64,000 bases of DNA from CAYQQQ01 sp964420125 (GTDB taxonomy: Bacteria; Actinomycetota; Acidimicrobiia; Acidimicrobiales; Microtrichaceae). Shown one piece after another: positions 7,950 through 16,056 of this stretch; within the stretch, counting starts at the first letter, position 1, and the number at the start of each line of letters is the position of its first letter. The notes beneath the pieces are model-generated. The model did no database searches. It was not told the DNA's origin and saw nothing but the letters and a program-made list of their open reading frames with translations. The stretch lies in contig CAYQQQ010000016.1 in NCBI GenBank assembly GCA_964420125.1, positions 24,476 to 88,475 of the forward strand, in the 5' to 3' direction. Both the position numbers and the translations under genes were made by a program.

Positions 7950-10431
7950 CCTGACGGCCCACCGGCGGCCAGTGCGCCGGGGCCCCCGAGCGCGGCATCA
8001 CCTGCACGAGCAGGTCCTCGAGTGGCACCGCCCGGCTGAAGAGCCAACCCTGGGCCTCCTCGCAGCCGTGGGAGCGCAGCCAGGTGAGCTGGTCGGTGGT
8101 CTCCACCCCCTCGGCCACCACCACGAGCCCCAGGTGGTGGGCCATGGACAGCACGGCGCCGACGATGCCCACCTGGGCGTGCCCGTCCGGGAGGCCCGCG
8201 ACGAAGCTCTGGTCGATCTTGAGCTCCTGCACCGGCAGCCGGGCGAGCCGCGACAGCGACGAGTACCCGGTGCCGAAGTCGTCGATCGAGATCGTCACCC
8301 CGAGGTCGCGCAGCGCCTGGAGCTGGCGCGCCACGGCACCGTCGTCGTGGTCCTCGTCCATGACGACGGTCTCGGTGATCTCCACGATCAGCGTGGTGGC
8401 CGGCACCTCGGCCCGGTCGAGCTCCGCGCGCACGGCTCGGACGAAGCCGGCGTCGCGCAGCTGCTGCACGCTCGCGTTCAACGCCAGGCCCCGCAGGGGC
8501 GCCCCGGTGGCCAGGCACCGGGCCAGCGCGTCGCAGGTGTCCCGCAGCACCAGCGCGCCGAGCCTCACGATCAGTCCGGTCTCCTCGGCGACAGGGATGA
8601 ACTCCGCAGGGGAGACCGCACCCTCTTCGGGGTGGGTCCAGCGCGCCAGGGCCTCGGCGCCGACGACCTCGCCGGAGTGGAGGTCGACCCTGCACTGGAA
8701 GTGGGCGCACAGGCTCCCGTCGTCGGCCTCCAGGGCGGCGAACAGCTCCCGCTCCAACCACTCCCGCCGCTCCGCGCGCCGGGCCATCGAGGCGTCGTAG
8801 GCCATGTGGTGGCCCCGGCTGGTCCGCTTGGCCTCGTGCAGCGCCACATCCGCGCGGCGCACGAGCTCCGCGGCCGAGCCGGCATCGCCGGGGAAGCAGC
8901 ACACCCCCGCCGTGGCGCTCAGGTGCACCACCCGATCCCCGATCCGGATGGGCCTCGCCAGCACCGACAGCAGCCGGTCGGCGACGAGCACCTCGTGGCC
9001 GGGTGGGCCGGCGACCATCACCGCGAACACGTCGCTGCCGGTGCGTGCCACCAGATCCTCCGCGGCCACCGTCGACTGCAGGCGCGCGGCCACGGTGCGC
9101 AGCAGGTCGTCGCCGTGGCCGTGGCCGATGCTGTCGTTGACCACCTTGAACCGGTCCAGGTCGACCAGCACCAGCGCGGTCGGCTCCCCGGCCCTCAACC
9201 GGACCTCGATGGCGTTGCGGAGGTGCTCGCGGTTGGGGATGCCGGTGAGCAGGTCGATGCGGGCGAGGTGACGCATCCGCCGGGTGCCGGCCTCCAGCTG
9301 CTCGTTGGCTTCGGCCAGCTCACCGGCCAGCCGGTGGAGCCGGCGGGCCTGGGACCACCGCCACCACACCGCCACCAGGAGGACGGTGATGAGCACCCCC
9401 ACCAGCAGGATCGTGGTCCTCGCCGGCTGCTCCCGCGCTGCGACCAGCGACGAGCGGGGTGTGGCCAGCACGCGCAGGTCGCGATCGCCGAGGCGCACGG
9501 TGCGCACCACCGTCGGAACGCCGGGCTCGGTGCCCGTGGCGAGGTCGGCAGGCAGCTCGCCGGGGCCCCGCAGCCGATCGCCGTCGGTGGCGAGCAGCAC
9601 GGTGTCGGCGCCGCCGACCACGTCGACCACCCGGACGTCGGCCTCCGCGCCCACGGCGGCGAGCGCACCGGCCATCATCTCCGGGTAGCGCAGCACGGCC
9701 GCGGACACGCCGCGCAGCGCCGCACGGCGCTGCTCCGGAGTGCCGAGGGGCAGGGAGCGGTCGTAGACGGGCCGGTAGAGGGGCATGGCGTAGATCTCGC
9801 CACCGCCCTGGACGATGGCGGTGGACTCCGCCACCCCGAGCTCACCCGACTCGGCGATCTCCTCGATGAGCCGCGCCGCGCTCGGCCGGGCCAGGACGTC
9901 GAGTCCGAACACCACGAGGTTGGACGCCTCCGGGCGCGTGTAGAGGATCACCAGGTACTGGTCCCTGCGCGGCGCCGTGGCCAGCTCCGAGCCGTCCGTG
10001 GGCTCCACGATCCCGTTGCGGTGGCCCCTGCCCGCCAGCAGCGCCTCGACCTGGGCCCGTTCGGCGTCGGTGACCCACACCTGGTACTGCAGCGCCTGCA
10101 GCTCGGGGTGCTCCGCCAGGCGCGGGTCCGAGTACTGGGCGAACTGCTCCTCGGCCACCCCCCCGCCGTTCGGATCGGGAGGCCCGAAGGTCATCATCAT
10201 GTTGGCGGTGCCGGCGACGATCTCGTCGCTGCGATCGATGCCCCGTTGGAGGTCCGTCGCCGCGCGCTCCAGGAGCTCGGTCGTGCGCTGCAGGGCCCGA
10301 TCCTCTGCGTCGCGGCGGTTGCGCCACAGGAACGCAGCGGTGGTGGCCACCCCCACGGCCACGATCAGCACCACGGCGACGACGCGCCGCCAACGCGGCA
10401 GCGTCGTGACTACCGGCCCTGTGGTCGTCAC
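7906..10431 (-). CDS. Membrane GGDEF-EAL cyclic-di-GMP protein with CHASE-like sensor
   Basis: An 841-aa signalling protein. A membrane helix (about residues 13-33), an extracellular sensor region of about 270 residues resembling CHASE domains, and a second helix (about 315-335) precede a GGDEF domain and an EAL domain. The diguanylate cyclase signature is degenerate: RTGSDVF replaces GG(D/E)EF. The phosphodiesterase side looks intact, with EALARW, NASVQQL, EITET, IDDFGTGYSSL, LKIDQSF and AEGVET. It is therefore more likely to degrade c-di-GMP than to make it, with the GGDEF part perhaps binding GTP. Start GTG 10431 lies 4 bases after the stop of the upstream reductoisomerase-like gene, so they may be co-transcribed. 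Confidence 0.9.
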   Translation of the reverse strand: MTTTGPVVTTLPRWRRVVAVVLIVAVGVATTAAFLWRNRRDAEDRALQRTTELLERAATDLQRGIDRSDEIVAGTANMMMTFGPPDPNGGGVAEEQFAQYSDPRLAEHPELQALQYQVWVTDAERAQVEALLAGRGHRNGIVEPTDGSELATAPRRDQYLVILYTRPEASNLVVFGLDVLARPSAARLIEEIAESGELGVAESTAIVQGGGEIYAMPLYRPVYDRSLPLGTPEQRRAALRGVSAAVLRYPEMMAGALAAVGAEADVRVVDVVGGADTVLLATDGDRLRGPGELPADLATGTEPGVPTVVRTVRLGDRDLRVLATPRSSLVAAREQPARTTILLVGVLITVLLVAVWWRWSQARRLHRLAGELAEANEQLEAGTRRMRHLARIDLLTGIPNREHLRNAIEVRLRAGEPTALVLVDLDRFKVVNDSIGHGHGDDLLRTVAARLQSTVAAEDLVARTGSDVFAVMVAGPPGHEVLVADRLLSVLARPIRIGDRVVHLSATAGVCCFPGDAGSAAELVRRADVALHEAKRTSRGHHMAYDASMARRAERREWLERELFAALEADDGSLCAHFQCRVDLHSGEVVGAEALARWTHPEEGAVSPAEFIPVAEETGLIVRLGALVLRDTCDALARCLATGAPLRGLALNASVQQLRDAGFVRAVRAELDRAEVPATTLIVEITETVVMDEDHDDGAVARQLQALRDLGVTISIDDFGTGYSSLSRLARLPVQELKIDQSFVAGLPDGHAQVGIVGAVLSMAHHLGLVVVAEGVETTDQLTWLRSHGCEEAQGWLFSRAVPLEDLLVQVMPRSGAPAHWPPVGRQVNEGRRSRFPPARP

Positions 10432-10435
10432 CCGG

Positions 10436-11407
10436 TCAGCGTACCGCCGGGCGGGCCTCGAAGCTCCGGCGAACCTGGTCCTCGACGTCCCTCTGCGCCG
10501 CGGACGCGTGCACGTCCCGCAGGGCTCGCAGCGCCGGGTGCCCTGCTGCCCGCTCAGCATCCCACTCGTCGGCGAAGCGGCCGGAGGTGATCTCGGTGGT
10601 GAGCTCCCGCATGACGGCCAGCACCGGGGCCTCGTCGTAGCGACCCCGGCGCGACAGCTGGCCGTACTGGCTGGTCGGCGAGTGCCGGTCCAGCTGGGCG
10701 ACGAAGCCCTCCTCGCGCAGCAGGCGGTAGTTCCGCTCCACCTCCCCCGAGAGGTACAGCTCGCAGAGGATGGCCTCCAAGGGGATGCCCTGCTCCAGCA
10801 TGACCGTGACGAAGGCCTGGTTCACCAGGGTGAGCGCCGGTGAGAGCACCTGCTCCACCGCCAGATCCAGCACCGCCTCCTGGAGAGGGGTCATCTCGAT
10901 GGCCCCACGCCGCAGCCCGCCGATGGCGCCCGCCAGCGCCAGCATGCGCTCCGCAGCCCGTCCCGTGCGATCTGCGTGCACACCCACCGCGGCGATGAAC
11001 CCCACTCCCTCCCGGTAGCACTCCCTCACCTCGGAGCCGAGCATGCGCGGGGCGATCATCACGGCGTCGCCGGGTGGGTCGAGCCGACCGAAGGCCAGCG
11101 CGTAGCCGGAGGCGACCACCACCATCGACGCCGGGGACGGTTCCAGCGGCAGCTCGGCGATGACGTCGTCGGGGACCAGCAGGCACAGCACGCTCGCCTG
11201 GGAGGCCTCGGGGATCGGCACCGGCTCGAATCCGTCGCGACGAGCCTGCTCGGCGCTGTCGTCGCCGCGCACGGCCACGGTCACCTGCACTCCGCTGTCG
11301 CGGAGGTTGAGGGCCCAGCTCCGCCCCTGGTTGCCGTAGCCGACCACGGCGACGCGCTCGTCGGCCAACACGCTCGGATCCGCCTCCGACTCACGGTGGA
11401 TGGTCAT
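10436..11407 (-). CDS. Ketol-acid reductoisomerase-like protein with altered active site
   Basis: A 323-aa protein related to acetohydroxyacid isomeroreductase (IlvC). The NADP-binding start VAVVGYGNQGRSWALNLRDS (about residues 19-38) and the C-terminal knotted-domain features DLAVEQ and HSPTSQYG match the family. Two residues usually conserved differ: the AHG histidine position reads ASG, and the APKGPG lysine position reads APRMLG. The metal-ligand D-x3-E pair is kept. I infer a paralogue with another 2-hydroxy/2-oxo acid reaction rather than branched-chain amino acid synthesis, since no ilv genes are nearby. ATG 11407 follows TACCGT by six bases (leaderless), with operator site 2 directly upstream. 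It is divergent from a CoA transferase. Confidence 0.8.
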   Translation of the reverse strand: MTIHRESEADPSVLADERVAVVGYGNQGRSWALNLRDSGVQVTVAVRGDDSAEQARRDGFEPVPIPEASQASVLCLLVPDDVIAELPLEPSPASMVVVASGYALAFGRLDPPGDAVMIAPRMLGSEVRECYREGVGFIAAVGVHADRTGRAAERMLALAGAIGGLRRGAIEMTPLQEAVLDLAVEQVLSPALTLVNQAFVTVMLEQGIPLEAILCELYLSGEVERNYRLLREEGFVAQLDRHSPTSQYGQLSRRGRYDEAPVLAVMRELTTEITSGRFADEWDAERAAGHPALRALRDVHASAAQRDVEDQVRRSFEARPAVR

Positions 11408-11421
11408 GGCCGCACGGTAGC

Positions 11422-11435
11422 TGACACGCGCGTCA
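11422..11435. promoter_or_regulatory. TGAC-N6-GTCA operator, site 2
   Basis: CTGACACGCGCGTCAG between the reductoisomerase-like gene (minus) and the CoA transferase gene (plus). It abuts the minus-strand -10 box TACCGT (11419-11414) and lies 20 bases upstream of the plus-strand -10 box TACGCT (11456-11461). Binding would block the minus promoter directly. Confidence 0.75.
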
Positions 11436-11468
11436 GGTCCGAGCCGGTCCGAGGCTACGCTGCGGCCC

Positions 11469-12707
11469 GTGTCGCCCCGGTCGTCGCCCAGGACCGCCCC
11501 GCTGGAGGGCGTGCGCGTGCTCGACCTCGGCACGCGCATCGCCGCTCCCTTCTGCGCCGCGCTGCTGGGCGAGCTCGGCGCCGAGATCATCAAGGTCGAG
11601 CAGCCCGGCCGCGGTGACTTCATGCGCGGCATGGGTCCTTTCCTCGACACCGGGGAGGGGCCGTACTCGCTCTCCTGGGCGATCGAAGGGCGCGACCGCC
11701 GATCGGTCACCCTCGACCTGCGCCGAGCGGAGGGCCAGGAGCTGCTTCGCCGCCTGGCCGAGGCGTGCGACGTGGTCGTGGAGAACTTCCGACCGGGCAC
11801 GTTGGAGAGGTGGGGCATCGGCCCGGAGTCCCTGGCCGAGCACCTGGTGGTGGTGAGGATCTCCGCGTTCGGCCAGGACGGGCCCTACTCGCAGCGTCCC
11901 GGCCTGGACCGCCTCGGCATCGGCTACGGAGGCCTCCTGCACCTCACCGGCGAGCCCGGCCGGCCCCCGGTGCGACCCGGGGTGACGATCAGCGACTACC
12001 TCACCGGGTCCTTCGCCGCTCAGGCGACGATCGCCGCCCTCTACCGCCGCGACGCCGGCGGCGGTCCCGACGGCGACGGTGAACGCCGAGGCGCGGTGGT
12101 GGACGCGTGCCTCTACGGGTCCGTGCTGCGGATCCTGGAGTGGACGATCGCCGCCCACGACCGGCTGGGACTGGTGCGCAGCCGCGAGGGCAACCGCGTG
12201 GGGACCTCGGCCCCCCTGGACAACTACCCCACCGCCGATGGCCACTTCGTGTGCCTGGTGGGGGCATCGGATGCCAACTTCGCGCGCCTGTGCGCGGCCA
12301 TGGCACGACCCGAGCTGCGCCAGGATCCCCGGTTCGCCACGCTGGCAGACCGCGCCGAGCACGCCGAGGAGATCAACGACATCGTCGCCGCCTGGACCTC
12401 CACCATGGCGGCGACGGAGCTCGAACGCAGGGCCATCGATCACGGCGTGCCGGTGGCGACCGCCTACACCGCCGCCGACATCGCCGCCGATGCCCACATG
12501 GCCGCCCGGGGCGACCTGGTGACGGTCGACGACCCGGTGGCGGGTCCGATACGTCAGCAGGGCAGCGCCGTGCGGTTCGTGGGAGAGGCTCCACGCCAGC
12601 CCACCGGGGCCCCGAGGTTGGGGGCAGACACCAGGGACGTGCTCACCGACCTGATCGGTCTCACCGAGCACGACCTCGACGACCTCGGCGAGCGCGGCGT
12701 GATCTGA
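11469..12707 (+). CDS. Family III (CaiB/BaiF-type) CoA transferase
   Basis: A 412-aa class III CoA transferase, which moves CoA between an acyl-CoA and a free acid. The N-terminus VRVLDLGTRIAAPFCAALLG and GAEIIKVEQPGRGD are typical, as is VVENFRPGTLERWGIG. The likely nucleophilic aspartate lies in TISDYLTGSFAA (about residue 176). GTG 11469 follows a TACGCT box by seven bases and so appears leaderless. It is divergent from the reductoisomerase-like gene with an operator between them, which suggests that it activates a carboxylic acid for the acyl-CoA pathway encoded around it. The substrate pair cannot be told from sequence. Confidence 0.9.
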   Translation: MSPRSSPRTAPLEGVRVLDLGTRIAAPFCAALLGELGAEIIKVEQPGRGDFMRGMGPFLDTGEGPYSLSWAIEGRDRRSVTLDLRRAEGQELLRRLAEACDVVVENFRPGTLERWGIGPESLAEHLVVVRISAFGQDGPYSQRPGLDRLGIGYGGLLHLTGEPGRPPVRPGVTISDYLTGSFAAQATIAALYRRDAGGGPDGDGERRGAVVDACLYGSVLRILEWTIAAHDRLGLVRSREGNRVGTSAPLDNYPTADGHFVCLVGASDANFARLCAAMARPELRQDPRFATLADRAEHAEEINDIVAAWTSTMAATELERRAIDHGVPVATAYTAADIAADAHMAARGDLVTVDDPVAGPIRQQGSAVRFVGEAPRQPTGAPRLGADTRDVLTDLIGLTEHDLDDLGERGVI

Positions 12708-12755
12708 CACCGGCCCGTCCGGTCCGCGACCGCACGGACGCCATGGACGATCATC

Positions 12756-13514
12756 GTGGACATGGATGCGCGACAGCGGCTCGAGCGCTGGCACATCACC
12801 AGCGGTGACCCCGCCGAGACCAAGAGCGTCGGCGTGGCGCTGCCGCTCACGTTGCTCACCATCATCTGCACGCCGCTGCTGGGCGACTCCCGCTGGGGCG
12901 GGTTGGTGAGCATCGCCCTCATCGGTGGCTCGGCGCTGCTCACCCTGAACCGCAGCGGGGTGCGCGGAGCGATCCGCCATCCGGCCACGGTGATCGTGGC
13001 GCTGGCCATCTTCACCGCCGCCACCACCAGCGGAGTGACCGGCGACGACCCGGCCAACTCCGGCGGAGCCGAGTACTGGCTGCACGTCACGACGTTGCTC
13101 TGCTTCGCCTTGTTGCTGATGCTGACCCCGGCGCTGATGGTGCTGCGCCTGTTGATGCGACCCAAGATCACCCTCGACACGGTCGCCGGCGCCCTGACGG
13201 CCTACCTCCAGGTGGGCATCTTCTTCGCCGTGCTGTACCGGCTCATCGACGTGCTGGGTGACGGGGACTTCTTCGCACAGGGCGCGATGCCGGTCGACTC
13301 CTTCCAGTACTTCAGCTTCATCACCCTCACCACCGTGGGCTACGGGGACCTGACCCCCGGCACCGAGCTGGGGCAGCTCCTGGCCTCCCTCGAGGCGCTC
13401 ACCGGCCAGCTCTTCCTCGTGTCGGTGGTGGCGCTGGTGGTCGGCAACCTCGGCCGAGACCTCCCCCACCGTCGGGCCGCGGCAGGTGACGGCGACCCCC
13501 CGGACGACGAGTGA
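12756..13514 (+). CDS. Potassium channel-like membrane protein (ion_trans_2)
   Basis: A 252-aa membrane protein with about six hydrophobic stretches. The pore loop carries the K+ selectivity signature TLTTVGYGDLTP (about residues 189-200), followed by a final helix and a short charged tail, with no visible RCK or nucleotide-binding domain. It should form a tetrameric K+ pore in the cytoplasmic membrane. GTG 12756 or ATG 12762 could be the start; both precede the same MDARQRLERWHI sequence. It lies 48 bp after the CoA transferase gene on the same strand but has no functional link to it that I can see. Confidence 0.85.
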   Translation: MDMDARQRLERWHITSGDPAETKSVGVALPLTLLTIICTPLLGDSRWGGLVSIALIGGSALLTLNRSGVRGAIRHPATVIVALAIFTAATTSGVTGDDPANSGGAEYWLHVTTLLCFALLLMLTPALMVLRLLMRPKITLDTVAGALTAYLQVGIFFAVLYRLIDVLGDGDFFAQGAMPVDSFQYFSFITLTTVGYGDLTPGTELGQLLASLEALTGQLFLVSVVALVVGNLGRDLPHRRAAAGDGDPPDDE

Positions 13515-13521
13515 GCGCCGC

Positions 13522-14649
13522 TCAGGCGACGCCGAGGTAGGAGCCGGCCACCTTCTGGCGCCAGGCGCCGTGAGCACCGAGCAGCAGGTCGTTGGACTTG
13601 GCGCGGCGGTAGTGGAGATGGGCGTCGCACTCCCAGGTGAACCCCACGCCTCCGTGGATCTGGATGCCCTCGCCGGTGACCTCGTTGGCGGCCCGGCCGG
13701 CGAAGGCCTTCACCATGGCGGCCGCCTCGGCCCGCACGGGATCTGTCACGTCTCCTGAGTCGCAGGCGTCGCCGGCCCAGGCGGCGTAGTGCACCCCCAC
13801 CCGGCTCAGCTCGATGCGCTCCAGCATCTCTGCGGCCTTGTGCTTGGTGGCCTGGAAGGTGGCGATCGGCCGATCGAACTGCACCCGCACCTTGGCGTAC
13901 TCCACGGCGAGCTCGAAGCTGGCCTGCATGCTGCCCAACAGCTCGGCGGCGAGCGCCACGGCGCCGTCGTCTGCCACCCGGCGCCAGATCTCGGTGTGGT
14001 CGAAGTCCGGGCCCACGGGCTCCGCCGGGGTCTCGTGCAGCTCCAGGCGGGCGAACCGGCGGGTGACGTCGAGCGACGGCACCAGCTCCGCCTGCGGCCG
14101 CTCGATCACGAACGTGGCGATGCCCTGCTGCGTGCGAGCGGGGACCAGGACCCAGTCCGCCGTGTGGCCGTCGAGGACGATCGCCTTGACCCCGCTCAGC
14201 CGCCAGGACCCCGACTTGCGTGACGCCCGGGTGCGGGTGCGCTCCACCACGTCGCCGTGGCCCGACTCGTCGAGCGCGACCGTGCCCCGGGTGGTCCCGG
14301 CCGCGAGGGGGCCCAGCCGGTCGCCGAGGCCGAGACGTCGAGCGGCCATGGTGGCCAGCACGGCGGAGGACAGGAACGGCCCGGGAAAGGGCAGGCGGCC
14401 CATGGCCTCCAGCACGACCATCATCTCCAGCAGTCCCATGCCGGAGCCACCGTGCTCCTCCGGCACCAGCAGGCCGACCCAGCCGAGCTCGACCAGCCGG
14501 TCCCACATCTCCGAGGTGATCCCTGCACGCCCCCCGGGGGTGGTGTCGTCGATCACGGCGCGCACATATGCGGAGGGCGCCTGCTCTGCCAGGAACTGGC
14601 GGGCCGTCTCGGCCAGCGCCACCTGGTCGTCGTCCAGGGTGAACTCCAT
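13522..14649 (-). CDS. Acyl-CoA dehydrogenase-like subunit (short, pair 2)
   Basis: A 375-aa FadE-type flavoprotein with MEFTLDDDQVALAETARQFL at the start, VRVQFDRPIATFQATKHKAA (about residues 240-259) and HGGVGFTWECDAHLHYRRAK near 336. It repeats the design of the gene at 4754: a shorter acyl-CoA dehydrogenase divergent from a longer one with an operator in between. ATG 14649 was chosen because TAGGGT (14662-14657) ends seven bases upstream, a leaderless arrangement; an earlier in-frame start at 14667 would lie before that box. It is convergent with the channel gene, with only 7 bp between stops. A heteromeric enzyme with the product of 14712 is inferred. Confidence 0.87.
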   Translation of the reverse strand: MEFTLDDDQVALAETARQFLAEQAPSAYVRAVIDDTTPGGRAGITSEMWDRLVELGWVGLLVPEEHGGSGMGLLEMMVVLEAMGRLPFPGPFLSSAVLATMAARRLGLGDRLGPLAAGTTRGTVALDESGHGDVVERTRTRASRKSGSWRLSGVKAIVLDGHTADWVLVPARTQQGIATFVIERPQAELVPSLDVTRRFARLELHETPAEPVGPDFDHTEIWRRVADDGAVALAAELLGSMQASFELAVEYAKVRVQFDRPIATFQATKHKAAEMLERIELSRVGVHYAAWAGDACDSGDVTDPVRAEAAAMVKAFAGRAANEVTGEGIQIHGGVGFTWECDAHLHYRRAKSNDLLLGAHGAWRQKVAGSYLGVA

Positions 14650-14675
14650 GCCGCGCACCCTAGCCAAGGAGCGCC

Positions 14676-14689
14676 TGACACCGACGTCA
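14676..14689. promoter_or_regulatory. TGAC-N6-GTCA operator, site 3
   Basis: CTGACACCGACGTCAG between the second divergent acyl-CoA dehydrogenase pair. It lies ten bases from the plus-strand -10 box TACTGT (14700-14705), the same distance as at site 1, and 13 bases from the minus-strand box TAGGGT (14662-14657). Confidence 0.75.
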
Positions 14690-14711
14690 GGTTTCTGGCT
14701 ACTGTTCGGCC

Positions 14712-15944
14712 ATGGACTTCGCCTACACCAGCTCGGATGAGGAGTTCCGAGCCGAGCTGATCGACTGGCTCGACGAGCACCTCCCCAAGTTCCTGGCCGA
14801 GTGGGCGGAGCCCGACGGGTGCGACGCCTCCGACGACGAGGCCGCCGGAGCGGGCGGCGGCGGGGTCATGGGCCAGATGGAGCGGCGCCGCGCCTGGCAG
14901 CGCAAGCTCAACGAAGGACGCTGGGCGGCCATCTCCTGGCCCCGCGAGTGGGGAGGCCGCGAGGCCACCGTCACCCAGAACGTCATCTACTCCGAGACGA
15001 TGGCCAGGTACCGCACGCCGGGCATCTACAACGCCAACGGCCTGTGGCAGATCGGCCCCATGATCATCCGCTGGGGCACCGAGGAGCAGCAGCAGCGGTG
15101 GGTGCCGAACATCCTCGACGCCGTCGACCACTGGTGCCAGGGGTTCTCGGAACCGGAGGCGGGCTCGGACCTGGCGAACCTCCGCACCACCGCCGTGCGC
15201 GACGGCGACGAGTACGTGCTCGAGGGGGAGAAGATCTGGATCAGCTCCGCCCACATCGCCCGCTGGGGCCTGTTCCTGGTGCGCACCGACACCGACGCCA
15301 TCGCCGAGGGCCGCAAGCACGACGGGATCACGGCGCTCATCGTCGACCTGGAGGTGCCCGGGATCACCATCACCCCGATCCGGGACGTCGCCGGGGAGGA
15401 GATGTTCTGCTCGGTCGTCTTCGACGGGGCGCGGGTTCCCGTGGGCTACCGGCTGGGCGGTGAGGGCGAGGGGTGGTCGGTGGCGATGGGCACCCTCGGC
15501 TCCGAGCGCGTGGGCACCGCGGGGCTGGCCATCGGCATGCGCTCCGACCTGGATGCCATGGTCAACCTGGCCCGATCGGTCAACCCCGACGCCCTGCGGG
15601 ATCCGGCGATGCGCGAGCGCATCGCCGATGCCCACACCCGCATCGAGTACACCAAGCTGCTCAACTACCGGGCGCTGTCGAAGATCCTGCGCAACGAGAA
15701 GAACTGGCCCGAGGTCCCACTGGCCAAGCTGCAGTGGAGCTACCTGGCGCAGACCCTCGCCGAGCTGGCCGTCGACCTGCTCGGCCCCGACGCGCTCTAC
15801 GCCAAGGGCGCCCCGGATGCGGTCGACGGCGGCGCGTGGAACCGCCTCTACGTGTTCCAGCGCTACACCTCCATCGGTGCCGGCACCACCGAGGTGCAGA
15901 AGAACATCATCGCCGACAAGGCGATCAAGATGCCCCGCCGCTGA
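14712..15944 (+). CDS. Acyl-CoA dehydrogenase (pair 2, large subunit)
   Basis: A 410-aa acyl-CoA dehydrogenase. Clear signatures are WCQGFSEPEAGSDLANLRTT (about residues 140-159), KIWISSAHIA, GSERVGTAG (about 262, candidate catalytic glutamate) and the closing GAGTTEVQKNIIADKAIKMP. ATG 14712 follows TACTGT by six bases and so seems leaderless. It shares the divergent promoter region and operator site 3 with the shorter dehydrogenase gene. The long and short subunits resemble the two-gene FadE enzymes used by actinobacteria for branched or steroid-derived acyl-CoAs, but the substrate here is not known. The SDR and zinc dehydrogenase genes follow on the same strand. Confidence 0.9.
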   Translation: MDFAYTSSDEEFRAELIDWLDEHLPKFLAEWAEPDGCDASDDEAAGAGGGGVMGQMERRRAWQRKLNEGRWAAISWPREWGGREATVTQNVIYSETMARYRTPGIYNANGLWQIGPMIIRWGTEEQQQRWVPNILDAVDHWCQGFSEPEAGSDLANLRTTAVRDGDEYVLEGEKIWISSAHIARWGLFLVRTDTDAIAEGRKHDGITALIVDLEVPGITITPIRDVAGEEMFCSVVFDGARVPVGYRLGGEGEGWSVAMGTLGSERVGTAGLAIGMRSDLDAMVNLARSVNPDALRDPAMRERIADAHTRIEYTKLLNYRALSKILRNEKNWPEVPLAKLQWSYLAQTLAELAVDLLGPDALYAKGAPDAVDGGAWNRLYVFQRYTSIGAGTTEVQKNIIADKAIKMPRR

Positions 15945-16042
15945 TCGACCCGGCGCAGCCACTGGTCGGCGCGGCTGGGCGCCGAAGTCGACCGGCTCCG
16001 CCGGTCGGCGACACCGCACGCGCCACGACCGCCATGCCAGAC

Positions 16043-16056
16043 TGACGGCCATGTCA
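16043..16056. promoter_or_regulatory. TGAC-N6-GTCA operator, site 4, over the start codon
   Basis: CTGACGGCCATGTCAG. The ATG of the SDR gene (16051-16053) lies inside the palindrome. A CAGACT box (16038-16043) ends seven bases before the ATG, so the operator would cover the -10 edge, the transcription start and the first codon of a leaderless gene. Confidence 0.7.

Noticed and set aside
7972..10590. Long plus-strand open frame opposite the GGDEF-EAL gene
   Set aside because: Antisense shadow rich in H, Q, R and G with no domain signature.
10436..11407. Branched-chain amino acid synthesis gene ilvC
   Set aside because: Two usually conserved catalytic residues differ and no other ilv or leu gene is near; kept as a related protein only.
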